From: Mesodorylaimus sp. YZB2_4
Lineage: Eukaryota; Nematoda; Enoplea; Dorylaimida; Dorylaimidae
Direction: 5' to 3'
Assembly (NCBI GenBank): GCA_030248295.1
Contig: JASANH010001283.1
Span: 310,001 to 374,000, forward strand
Length of the DNA: 64,000 nucleotides
Position 1 is the first letter of the stretch. Every line of letters begins with the position of its first letter. Below the pieces are notes generated by a model that had not been told where the DNA came from, made no database searches, and saw nothing but the letters and a program-made list of their open reading frames with translations. Shown one piece after another: positions 38,801 through 50,800 of this stretch. Position numbers and translations under genes: made by a program.

Positions 38801-41800
38801 GTGGGCGATTTTGTGCGCGATGGCTACTTGCAAACCAGATCCATCGGCGTAAACTGAACTTGTGTCGCGAACGAAAAAGTCGTAGGGCGAATCTGGAAAG
38901 GAAGAGTGTGAAACGGGTTGTTGGCCAGTGGGTATGGACTGCTGACCAGGTAAAGATGCTCCATTGTAACTGATCTCGATCGAATGTGGACCAAATGTAT
39001 TGGGTGTGAATGCACAAGAGAATAGTCCATCACCCAGCGGATTGACTGAACATCGAGTTGTGCTGGTCTTATTTCTCAAAAATACATCCAAATATCCTTT
39101 GCTAGCTTCTGTGCAGTCGACTGAGAAGAAAAGTCTTCGAATAAACTGATTTTCATATTCAAATATTAAACATACTTCTAAATTTTTGCTCTTTTCCCAC
39201 ATGGCCATCTTTCAATTCGAGTACTCGCACCCGTTTTACGTCGAACACATCGCATAGAAATGGACTTCCAATGACTGGGTACTGAGCAAATTGGATATCG
39301 ATCGAGTGGGTGCCTACGTCCTTTGGAACAAATTCGATCAAGTATTTTGCCTTTTCATTTGGTGATTTTTTCATGGATGATGGCACGATACGTTTAGCCG
39401 GGTCTAAAAATAAAAAAAATCACGTGAGTCAAAATGAAACAAGGTTAATGGTACTGGCTCTGACAGTGATCTGACTGATCGTGAGGTCAAATTGAAGCGG
39501 CATTTATATGGAACTACTAGTCTGGTAGGGTCAGGTCGTCTTCTGGAGAAACCCAGTTTACAGCTCAGGTCAACAAGAACGGGCCAGTGGGGGTGGTCTG
39601 TGGTTCGAATCCCAGTCGTGGTGACACTTTTTGAATTTTGATGCGACTTTTTTACTAGCTTACCATAAATGATGAAGCAGGTAGGAAGACTAGCTAGCTA
39701 GGACTGCCCTTCTCTCCACCACACTGTACTCACCGAAAATGCACACCATCAGGTCCTCTTCGTGCCCATCTTTCCCCAAATCCACGACAAAATTTGCTAC
39801 ATGATCAACTTGCGCCAAGCTCAATCCAGAACCACTGGCTTCGATCTGACAAGAATCGAACACATCGCAGGTGATCGGCTTATCAGAGATATCGACCCCA
39901 TTGAACAGGATACACAGTGTCAACGTGCTGACATCTGTCGGCGTGAAGATGACTTGGTAAGCACTGCCCATACTGGTCGGGATAACTTGGCACGGAAGGA
40001 CTATCTTCTTCGACGAGTCCTCTACATCCACTGTTATCGTGCCATCGCCAGCCTTAGATATGTCCACTGAAAAAATAGATATTTGTTGACTGATCAGAAA
40101 TTTTTGATTGGATTATTATCGATCAATCGATTCCTGATCAGATCTATCTGATCAAACTACAATAATTCATTAATCTAATTGACTATTCATTTATTCATCA
40201 GTTTTGGACCAGCTGCTTAACTAATTACTGATCGAAAAAGTGATCGATTATTTATCGTTTGATCGCTCAATCAATTATTAAAAAGTTGATCGCCAAAAAG
40301 ATGATCATCAAGGTCAAAATTTTTTTAAATCTAAATGAATAAATAATCGATTAATTAATGAATTATCAAAATCTCAATTTATTAGTAATCGATCGATTTA
40401 TTACTGATTGATATCTTAATATGTTAGTGGTCATTCGATCGACAAATTATCGATCGTAATCTCTATATATTAACAATCGATCGATCAGTAAATTATTGAT
40501 CAAAATCTGAATACATAAGTGATTGATCAAAGTCTGAATGTTGGTGATCAATCGATAGATAAATTATTGATCGGAGTCTTACTATATTAGGGGTCGAGCG
40601 ATCGATAAATTATTGATTAGTGGACTGATCAATACCTGAATATTAGTGATCGATCGATCGATAAACTATTGATTATTTCTCCCTCGACTGCCAACTTACC
40701 AACAGCTTTCACTGGTTTTCCAATGATACCACATCCGATTTTCGATACGCGTACTCTCGACGGATCGAATACATTGCATCGAAATGGTCCCTTAGTGGAC
40801 CTTCTCCTTTCAACAGTGATCAAATGTGGTCCTAGAACAATCGAGTCTGACTTGGCTTGCACAAAATCAGGAACTCACCAAAATCATACCTATCTCAATG
40901 GGCGTGTAGTGAACTCGATATCCGGCATCCACACCATCCGATCTTAGAATTTGACACGGAACCGTTTTTTGACTGGGAGCTAACATTTGCACAGCAAACT
41001 CAAAATTTAGACGAGACTACACGACAAAGAATGAAACGGGACAGGGACGGACAAATGAACATAAAGCAGTAATTGCGGCACAGCAGGAACAATGTGTAGG
41101 CAGGCTGCTATGACTACGAGGTCAGGCTGACCATGATTATGCTTACCGGTGATAACCACATTGCAGTCATTCTCGGACCCATCCCCTGCTTGCACAATAA
41201 ATGAAGCTGGTTTGCCAACCACAGCTTGGCTTAGACCCTCGCCGATTACCAAAAAGGCTTGGTCGTCCACAATGCTGCACGTCATGGGGCTTCCTGCAAG
41301 TCACAGCAGAAAAGTGTTTGTGCTGCAGGGACCCAGGGCCATGGAGATACTAGAAAGTCGACGAACACGATGCACTTTCATGTTCGTCGACTTTCTAGTA
41401 CCTCCATGCCAGCATGTGACATGTGCACTGCACCTTCTGCGAGAAGTACAACAAATGAAACCCCCACAGAGCCCATTAAAACTTGATGGTTACCTGGCAC
41501 AGGTTCTCCGTTGAATTTAACACTGATCAAGTGCTGTTTTGTTTCTTGAGGCGTGAAGGAAACCTTGAATTTGGCATTGCCCTCAGGTGTCACAAAATTG
41601 GGCACATTTCTTCCATCCACTGATACAATTATCTCCATATTCCCAGCTCCAGCCTTCGCTGCATCAACTGAAACAAAAAGTCAAAAACTTTTACCCTGCC
41701 TGGGATTTGAACTTAGTTTATATGATATAATTACTTTGGAAACTGCAAGTTTTTCCAACAGCATTTCCTTCCACTGGCAATAGTTTAACTCGACTTGAAT

Positions 41801-44800
41801 CATAGGCCTTTACCATGAATGGATTGTTTTGGACTTGACTATCCCCATAATGGACATCGATCGAGTGGTTACCAACCACTTGGGGCGTATACTCGACTTT
41901 GAATAACTTTTCTGCATTGCCCGATATATTGACTGGTAATTCCTGGCCGGTCGGGTCTGCAAGTAAGTGCCTCTCTGAAGAGTCAGGTTCAAGTAGAAAT
42001 CACTTTACACTGCCTTGCCCTACGGCTATTGATCATCCAACTCAACTTTACATTTCCACCCCCACCGCATCTCCTTTACACTGCAGGAACACACAATCTG
42101 TCCTGTCCTACCTTTTATGGTGACTTGAACGTGGGCGTGAGGTGCTCCTTGTGGATCGATGTTGAAGTAAGTGGATTTCTTGACGGGTATTCTCTCCAAT
42201 CCAGGCCCACTGGCAGTCACGTGACCAATTTGGGCCACTTTGCAAATAAATGGGCTGCCTGAAGAAGTCGAAACGAAACGTAGCATTTAAAAAAGAAAAA
42301 TGGGTACAATTTCTAATCAATTTTGATTTTTCTTGATCAAAATTCGTCTATAAAATTGGAATCACAGCATGCAAGGCGGCTGGCATCAAAGTGCCAATGG
42401 CGGATGTAGTTTTGGACAATGCGGCTAAGTCCGCGGATCCTGCGAGTCTACGGGCTGGCTCATGGCCATTGAACGCATGGGCGCAATTTGTAAATAAAAG
42501 ATCGGTCACGAGTCGATGGTGGTTTTTGCACGAGACAGGCCCTTAGTCAATGGGCCTACCTGCCGCTCGAGGTGAGCCTATTGTACTTCCTTACATCGCC
42601 TTCGACAACACGAGCCAGTCAAAAAGAATAAGAAGTATCGAATTTGTCAACAAAACGTCTCCTTTAGACGACGACACACGGAAAATAAAGTCAGCACGTC
42701 CTCGTTACCTGGTACGGCTTCATTGTTAAATCGGACACTAATCGTGTGCTCGATGGCATCCTTCGGCACGAACGATATATCGTATCGATGCTGGCCCAAA
42801 CCGTGCGCCATCGACGGGATACGACCCTCATTTACAGCTACTTCCAAATTGCCTACACCTGCTTCGCCAGCATCCACTACAAAAGGAAAAGTGCCAGTCA
42901 CGTGACAGTTCGCGAATGGTTGTAAGATTTATGGGTCCTCCGGTAGAATGCGCGAGAGTGGATTAAGACAGGGAAACGTAGAGTCAACTTGTGTTGTGCT
43001 CTAGCCACCCAGGTTAATGCCACAAGGGTAGTGGGTGGGCCCCTGGTGCCTCCCCTCTAAGGCTAGGCTGGGTGGCCTATGCTGCCTTGGAGGATGAGGA
43101 CTCCAAAGAGACATGCATACACACATTACACTCGGAATGACAGCAGGCACTGTCTTGTGCTAACCCCCCCCCCCCCCTTACCGACAAAGTGAACAGGCTT
43201 TCCAACCGAGCCACTGGGGATTTCTCCCACCTTGATTTTCCTGGCATCGTACACACGGCACGTGAAAGGGCTGCCTTGCACGTGAGCTTCGCCCAATTTC
43301 ACATCGATCACGTGATCACCTGCATGAAATTCAATAATATCGATCTGAATGTCAGACATGACCGAAAAGGCTTACCGACCATACTCGGCCCGAATTCAAT
43401 CCTGTATGTCCCTTGGCCTACATCGACCACTTGCGTATGTAAAATTTTTCCATTAGGTCCTATAACGAGTAAAAATATTTCCTAAAAATTTTAATTTCAA
43501 AATTGAAGAAAAAAGCGAAAAATGCACATGCTCATGCTCTCACTCAGATGCCATGCATTGACTAAAGTACATGCAAATACTTGCAAACAGATTACTAACT
43601 GACTTGCACTGAATCCAGTCTATCCTAGTAAAATAATAAAAACCAGTTCTCTTCTACTTTTAGAATAAAAGTGCTTAAAAAAACTTTTCAAACCTTTGAC
43701 ATCGACTTTTGGTTTTCCAACCTTCGATTCCACACCAGTCACCAACAATGTGGCTGTTTTGCCAACTGGTGCTAATTTTAATAAACGCTCTTTTGTGCGA
43801 TCATCGCCGACCAATTTAGCTTGGCTGGCGGCAGTGGTGAGCGAGCCAGTGGATGAATGGGACGTTTTCGAAACACCATTAGCCGCTTGAGTCAATTGCT
43901 GGTTCTGCGCTGGTTGCGCTTTAGACTGCTCTTGAGTTTGAAGTGGAGGAGAATGAGTTGCTTGTTGCATGATTTCCGATGTCATTTGAGTCGCCAATGC
44001 TGAAGCTGCTGGTGCGCTTATAACAGCTGCCGTTTCACGCAGAGCTGGATTCTCTTTGACCGTAGTTACGAATGGGCTGCCTAAAATGGATGATTTGGTG
44101 TTGTAGAAGCTCATCTGGCGATTCATCCGTTGTACGGAACCAGCAGCTGAAGGAATCACCCGTCAGGGTGATGTTTCAGCCATGAAGGGGTCGGAAGACT
44201 ATTAGCTCCCCTGGGTTTTGGCGCGTGCAAAGCTCCACTGGCCACTACATCCAGATGGACCCAGACGTAGTACAGTGTAATCTCTGCTGTGCTTTGCATC
44301 ATATTTTGACTGCAGCAGTTTATTTTGATCCATTTTTATTTTATTTGAATTACAAATAAGTAGTGTTCAACTGCAGTGCCGCATTCTCCCTTCAGTCATG
44401 GAGGGTATTTCGGGGCACTGCTGTGCACAGATCATTGTTCGAAGTGCCTGTTTATTGTACGCTCTAGCACTGGCACATCACGCCTGCATATGCAACCTGG
44501 TTGTGGTAGAGTGCACAATAACCAAGCATCCCAAACCGATTGCTTTCACCTACCTCTCAAATTTTCCTGGTTAAAACTGACGTGTATTCCGTAATCGTCG
44601 GCTTTTTGTGGCAAAAATGAAACTGTGAACTTCGAAGTACTGTCTTGCACAGCGTTCACTTTGCTGGGTATAATATTGCCATCACTGTCCTTAATGGCGA
44701 TTTCCAAGCTGCCGTATCCAGCGTTAGTTGCATCCACTGAAAATGATGCGGAGTAGTGTAAGAGAGCATAAGCACGTACTCTCATCCTATACAATTTTCT

Positions 44801-47800
44801 ATTGCACAAACGGGCCCCAAGAAAAAATTGAATGGAGAATGGCCGTGTAAAGTGAAAGACGCCCGGCCCCGCGAAAACTTTATTTTACCACTCCTGGTCG
44901 GTCCAGGGAGGGTCGATTTTTGGCCCTTTACCCGCGGGCAAAGGGGCTTGTTGGTCGCTACTCCGCGATTTCGGTGGTTACCCCGGTGGGGCAACCATAC
45001 CCAGCCCGTGCCCCGTGAGAAGACCCGGATTTCAGAGCCCCCTCTCCTCGTTTATCGGCCCCAGGAGGATGAAGGGTGAGTCTCCCACCGCCAGGTGTGC
45101 AAGGCGCAGAGAGAACTCCAGCAAGTTCTCAGACGACCAGTTCAACTCTGCCAAGCAAACTGTGACACACGCCTTTCACCGCTACACCACTGAGGCGGCC
45201 TCCGCGGAAACCTGCCCCTTCGAGGAGTATCAGTCTTTCTGGCAAACCCGATACATGCCAAGTGGCCAGTGGCTATCACACTGACTGCGAACTGTCAGCT
45301 GGAACATATGATCCTGGGGGTTTGAGCAGGTTAGTACATCCGCATCCCCACAGTGCAAAGATCCATTTGAATATTTGGAGTGCAGTAGAGATCGTCACTG
45401 GATCTGTAGGGGGGGGGGCATGGGAAGGCATGCAGGCAGCAACTGTACAGAGTCAACGGGCCGCGGTGGCTCAGTTGGTTGAGGCGTTGATCCCTCATTG
45501 ATTGGGCCGCATTTTTCTCCAGCTGAGGACGGCAGTTTGGAGTCCGTCACTGGTCTTGCACACCTGGCTCTGGGCGATTCACCCGGTACGTTCAAGTGGC
45601 GCAAGACGAACGAGTAGAGAATCAGGAAACTGCTTCGACACCACTCAAGAAGGTCCCTCCCTTCTCGCCCAGTATCATCCTGGGAGGCTGGTACAGGCGA
45701 AGGCCCCCGTATGCATGTGCTCCTAGTCGAGACACACAGAGCGAAGCTGCCGTGAAAACTCGTCACTTCACAGCCGAGTGTACCCCTGCCTGGTAGTGGG
45801 AGTGGGAGTTATCGACACTCTCCCCTGGCTGGGACACGTCAACCTCTCGGGTTGATGTTTCAGCCGCAGGTATACTCGCAAGACTAGCCTGCTCCAGTCG
45901 GAGTTTTTGTCCCGACGACTTCGGTAGGCCACCTTCCTTTTACGCCTGCCAGGACTGATTACACTCTCTTATCATATCATGACTGCTGACCGGCTAGAGG
46001 CAAAACGGGTTGAAAGTTTGGTAGGCAACTGGCGCGGCACGGGGCCCAACACACAAGATCTTTAAAAAAACTGTGCATTGTCAAGGCCGCTTCGTTGGTG
46101 TATCAGTCAAATACGTGTGTCACAGTTTGCTTGGCAGAGATGGAAACCAGTCTGCCCTGAGTTTAACTCTGGCCGTCTGAGGACTGGTGACGTTCTATCT
46201 GCGCCTTGCACGCCTAGTGGTGGGTGACTCATCCATCATCCGTTATGGGGCGGGATGCTCTCGAGTCCTGGCCTCCTCACAGGGCACAAATAGGGTATGG
46301 TTGCCCACAAGGTATGCACCGACATCGCAGGGTGGCGACTAACACGCGCCCTTGGCCGGCATTCATCCCGGATTGACCCTACACAGTTGGATAACTGGCG
46401 GCAAGGTCACTTGACAAGCCCCCTAGCCCACACCAATAGGAAAATGTTGACCCCCTTGGCACGGCCAGTATGGGTCAAAAACTGTACATCGTTCGCAGCG
46501 CATCACGATAGCCGCGCTTCCATTTAGGAATCGATCAGTAGGAACTTCAATAACACATTCGATCAGGGCACGTACCTGTGAACTGTACTGGATTTCCAAC
46601 CACACCAGATTCAATGCCAGTCACTTGAATTCGATCAGAGTCGTAAACTTTGACCACGTACGGTGATTGGAGCAATGCTTCATCACGGACTTGCACGTGG
46701 ACTTTATGAGTGCCTGAAAATCAGGGCAGTCAAACAATGTTATCAAGTACTAGTGTAGCTAGGACACAACACAACTGTAGACTAAGAAGGTGCCTATTCT
46801 AAAACAGTAGGGACTACTGTGCACTCAATCGCCGTAACAGTACCAATGCAGAATTTTAACATTGAAATGCCAAATCACAAAAATCCGATTGAAAAATCTG
46901 ATCTCCGATATATCGATCCGTCTTTCCTCTATTGGCTATTCATTAAAATCTTTAATGGAAATACTTCACAAATTTAAGAACTTTAAAAATTTTTCAACTC
47001 GTTGGACTCCATTTTTTTACTCAATTTTCGGTCGGGTATAATAAATTTCCCTGACATTTTCAAATTGTCCACGATGTAATCCTCGTCAACCACAGTCCAC
47101 CAATCTGTCACAAGGACTGGTGGCAAGTCACCTCCTCGTCACCCCATCAGCTATTCCCGCCTGTCATCTTCCCAACAGGACCCTTTGAGAAGTTTTCTTG
47201 CGGACGACCCACTTGAAAACTGGCCCCTGCCTTACTTTTCTTTACAACTCAGTCTCCCCAGAAACCAGTTTCGGAGTTTATTCATCACTGCTCCAAAAAG
47301 AGCAATTTGCTAGGCTTATCTTTTTTGTGCTTTTTACAAAAACGAGTTGAGCAAATTCACTTTTCGTTGTGCGCGTAAGATCAGAAAACTGCTTACCAAC
47401 TTCCGTCGGAGTGAATTCAACGATAAGACCTTGTCGGGAGTCGCGAACACGATAGTCCAAACTCGATTTTGATGGGGCTAAAATAAGAATTCCATAAAAG
47501 ACAGTTTCGGTGCGAGTCGAGTGCCTGATGTGGCAATGCCAGAATAATATCATGAGCTCAGCCAAATATTTCAACTAACATGTATCGAGTGGGCTATAAG
47601 ACATTTTACACGCTTCATACAATGCAAAATTTGAATTTCCCGGGCTGCGAGCCGCTAATAACAGTTTGACGCGGATAAAAAGTGTGCGCGTGTTGTAATG
47701 TCTGAAATTTGTGTGCGCAGTATATTTGATTTAACCTTCGTTTACTTTAAAAAACTGCCTGAAAAAACTTTGAAACGCGGGAAACGCACAGGTTTTGACA

Positions 47801-50800
47801 GATGGGACATTATACCCGTGTAAAACTGTTACAAGCAGCTAGCGCGGGAAGTTCCAATTTTGCGCCAAAGGAGACATGTGAAATGGTGTATATAAAAAAG
47901 GAAAAAATGTTTAACATTTTCTTACTTAGAACATTGATTTTTAAATCATTCGTATCGAAAATTGCAGGTTTCAACTCGAAAGAAGTTGGTTTCCTAACTC
48001 TGACCACAACAACGCCAGCTCCAGCTTCACTAGCTTCGGGGAATTCCACTTTGATTGCTTTTACATCCACTTTTTGTTCTTTGGTGGTGGCACTAACCAA
48101 ACCTGCCGCACCAACGTGTCTGAGCGTATCCAATTCTTCTTTCTTTTTATGTTCTCCTTTTTCATGAACCAATTCGCTTTCTTCCACCAGTTCGTCAGCG
48201 GACGTGCTGGACCAGGAGGCTGAGGCTTCGGGTGACTGACGATGGTCGCGATGGATCTCGGATCGGATGGGAACATCGCGGTTGATGTGGATATCGGATT
48301 TGGTAGGCGCCTCTAATCGTCCAGCCTGAACATCTACAGGCCTCACTTTCTCATTATGGGCATCGGATCGAGTGTCTTTCTCGACCGTTGATTTATGCGC
48401 GTAGGACGCCTCCCAATGTTCTGGCTCGGTGGCATGGGGCAAATCTGCGAGTTCTGGTTCTGGTCGTAGGACGTGAGTAGTCAGGGGGGTGGCGTCGGAG
48501 TGGCCCAGTCGTCGATACTCGTGGGCGTGGGTGGCTGTGATTGGGGTGGTGGAGTGGACCCCGTAACTGGCCACAGTGGTCACTCCCCCTTTCGTCTGTT
48601 CACTCGTGGTAAGACTGGTGTGTTTCTCTTCTCGATCAGCCACTGCTCGTCGACCAGCTAAACGTTGTTCGAATTCTGATCGTGCAGTTGTTGGAGTTTC
48701 GGTTGACATTTCTGACAATTTTGTTGGAGTTTGTTGACGTTCAAAATATTTCCTGGTCCCGAATGATCGTTCCTCTTCGTGTGTATCTTTTTCGTATCTT
48801 CTTCCCAATGATCGATCGTCATCGTGTTTTGCTTCGAATCGACGAATTCTTTCTTCGAAATCGTACGGTTTCTCGGCGAATTTCTTGGTCTTTATTTCGA
48901 ATTCGTGTTTGTCATCAATTTTTCTTCCCAATTCACTCGTGCGTTCTTCGTGATAAGTAGTGTGTATTGGCTGGCCACTGTCGTATTTGTAGAACCGATC
49001 AGTGGCTGGTCGATGGATCTCGTCGTATTCACGGGCCCGTTCGTGATGCAGCTCGCCCGCAGAACTGCGATGATGCGATCTGGACACGCTGTATTCTTCT
49101 TGGTGACGATTCTCGATCACGGACGTGGTTTCAGTTATGCGAGGACGATAAGCAGTCGATGAGTGCACGCCAATCTTGCCACGCTCCTCCTCGGGGCTAG
49201 TACCACGGTCGTGGATGGCTGAACCATTGCGATGGGTCTGATGGCGCTCGGTTTCGGTATGGACTAAAAAAGTGATTTGCTTTAGCTGGCAGAGCAGGTT
49301 AGATTCCCGCTCAAGATTCAAGATTTTGTGTATTTTTCAGCTGTACTGTACGCCTGGCAGGGAAAAGGGCATATCATGACAGAAATTCATGCCACGTTTG
49401 CAGCAACTCACAGTACACTAATGGTGGTGGCAGTCTCAGGCAGGGCACGGTGGCGTTTGAGCAGGCGCTTATTGGACCTACACTAAGTGTTGTGTGGGTG
49501 CTACAGTATCTTCTTCTCCCGCAAGGCAAGAGCGGGAAGCGGTGCTCGCGGGTAAAGACAGGCCATTTACTGGGCAGCCAATAACGACTAAACGTTGAGC
49601 CAAGAATTGAGTTGAAAAAGCTGGGATGGCTCCTGGCTCACCATGAGCATGGATGGTGAGCGCAGAGTGCGGCCCAGCGGAAAGGACGAGCAAGTCCTTC
49701 TAGATGCGACCTGCAAAGGTGCTTTGACACTATGAAACCTTCTGTATTTACAAACTTTGCCCTGACCGCTTTCTGCGGTTCTACATTTTGGCGTTCAACT
49801 CGCTAATCTGTGACCACCCGAATTCGCGCATCTACGTATGTCTTTCTTATCGTGCGCCCACACCCAAACCCGCCTCCCTCGCAATTAATGCCCCACTGGC
49901 GCGAGCGATCCGATTTCTTAAGCAAGACTGTCTACTGACAGCTAAAACCACATTTTACCCAGTGTGTGACAGAATGTGGCAATGTTCGGCTTTTGTAATG
50001 CGACTATCCTAACCCCAGTTTTCAGAAAATTTCAAAACTGTCAGACTGGAAGCGTTTTGATTGGGTAAAATATGGCACTATATGCGAAGACTCACGATTA
50101 GAAGGGTGCGAGAAGCCATTATTAAAAACGGCGCATGGATAGCTCCACTAGAGGTGTCTAGCAACCCTGGATCCCACTTATCTCGATATATCCCTCAGGT
50201 TCTTCCATACAGTCCCACCACACAGGCTGGTGCAACCATGCCGGGCAGGCGTAGGCGATAATGGGGCCGACCAAAGTTGGCGCGACAAGCTAAATCCGAC
50301 TGGACCTGACAGGTTGACGTCTCCCAGCCAGGGAAGAGTATCGATTACTCTGCCGCTCGCCATGACCTGTCTGCCAGAGGGTTAGACTGGCCCCACTTTT
50401 GCGGAGTATATGTCCCAGCTGCGAGCTGGAGTGGATAGCACGAAACACTTAGTCGATCTCTTGGTCGCAGTGAAGCACAAGAAAAGGGCCCACAGGGACT
50501 TAAACCCTTACTTACTTCCACTTCCTTTTACTCCTCGTTGTTCCTCACGGAAAATATGTTTGGTCTCAGAGGCCAATGGCGCCGTCTCAAATCTCTTCGT
50601 TTCCACTGTTTCGGACCGTCTATCTGTGTGATCAGCAACCATGGCAGGTGGTTCGGTGGGCGTTCTCTTATGTTGCCAACTTTTGGTCAATATCTTTGCC
50701 CCATGCAAGACAGGCTGGGGTGGGGGCGGCGGCGGTGGTGGTGGCGGGGCTGGCGGCACTGCTGACGTTGTGGTCACTATGGTGCTCGAAGTATGGGTCG

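Larger units (their letters stand above)
45058..46275. mobile_element. Composite repeat nest in a filamin intron, with inverted ends
   Basis: The sequence near 45058-45170 (ending CTGCCAAGCAAACTGTGACA) returns inverted at about 46113-46275 (TGTCACAGTTTGCTTGGCAG and outward). The arms share GGCGCAGA and TCTCAGACG/CGTCTGAGG motifs with moderate divergence. Between them lies a family 2 SINE-like copy, itself split by a family X insertion. No transposase was seen. Confidence 0.5.
32857..47477 (-). other. Filamin repeats 7-22
   Basis: Sixteen Ig-like filamin repeats. Most follow a two- or three-exon plan with cuts just before the VDA strand and the SPF strand. Repeats 8 and 9 are separated by a ~70-residue Gln/Ala/Ser linker (exon 44080-43694, with QQATHSPPLQTQEQSKAQPA). 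The last one (VRVYGPGVEHG to VMIFD) contains GPKAAFNVEM and GDYQIEVKWAGEHVPGSPF, as in the dimerising repeat of other filamins. Confidence 0.85.
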
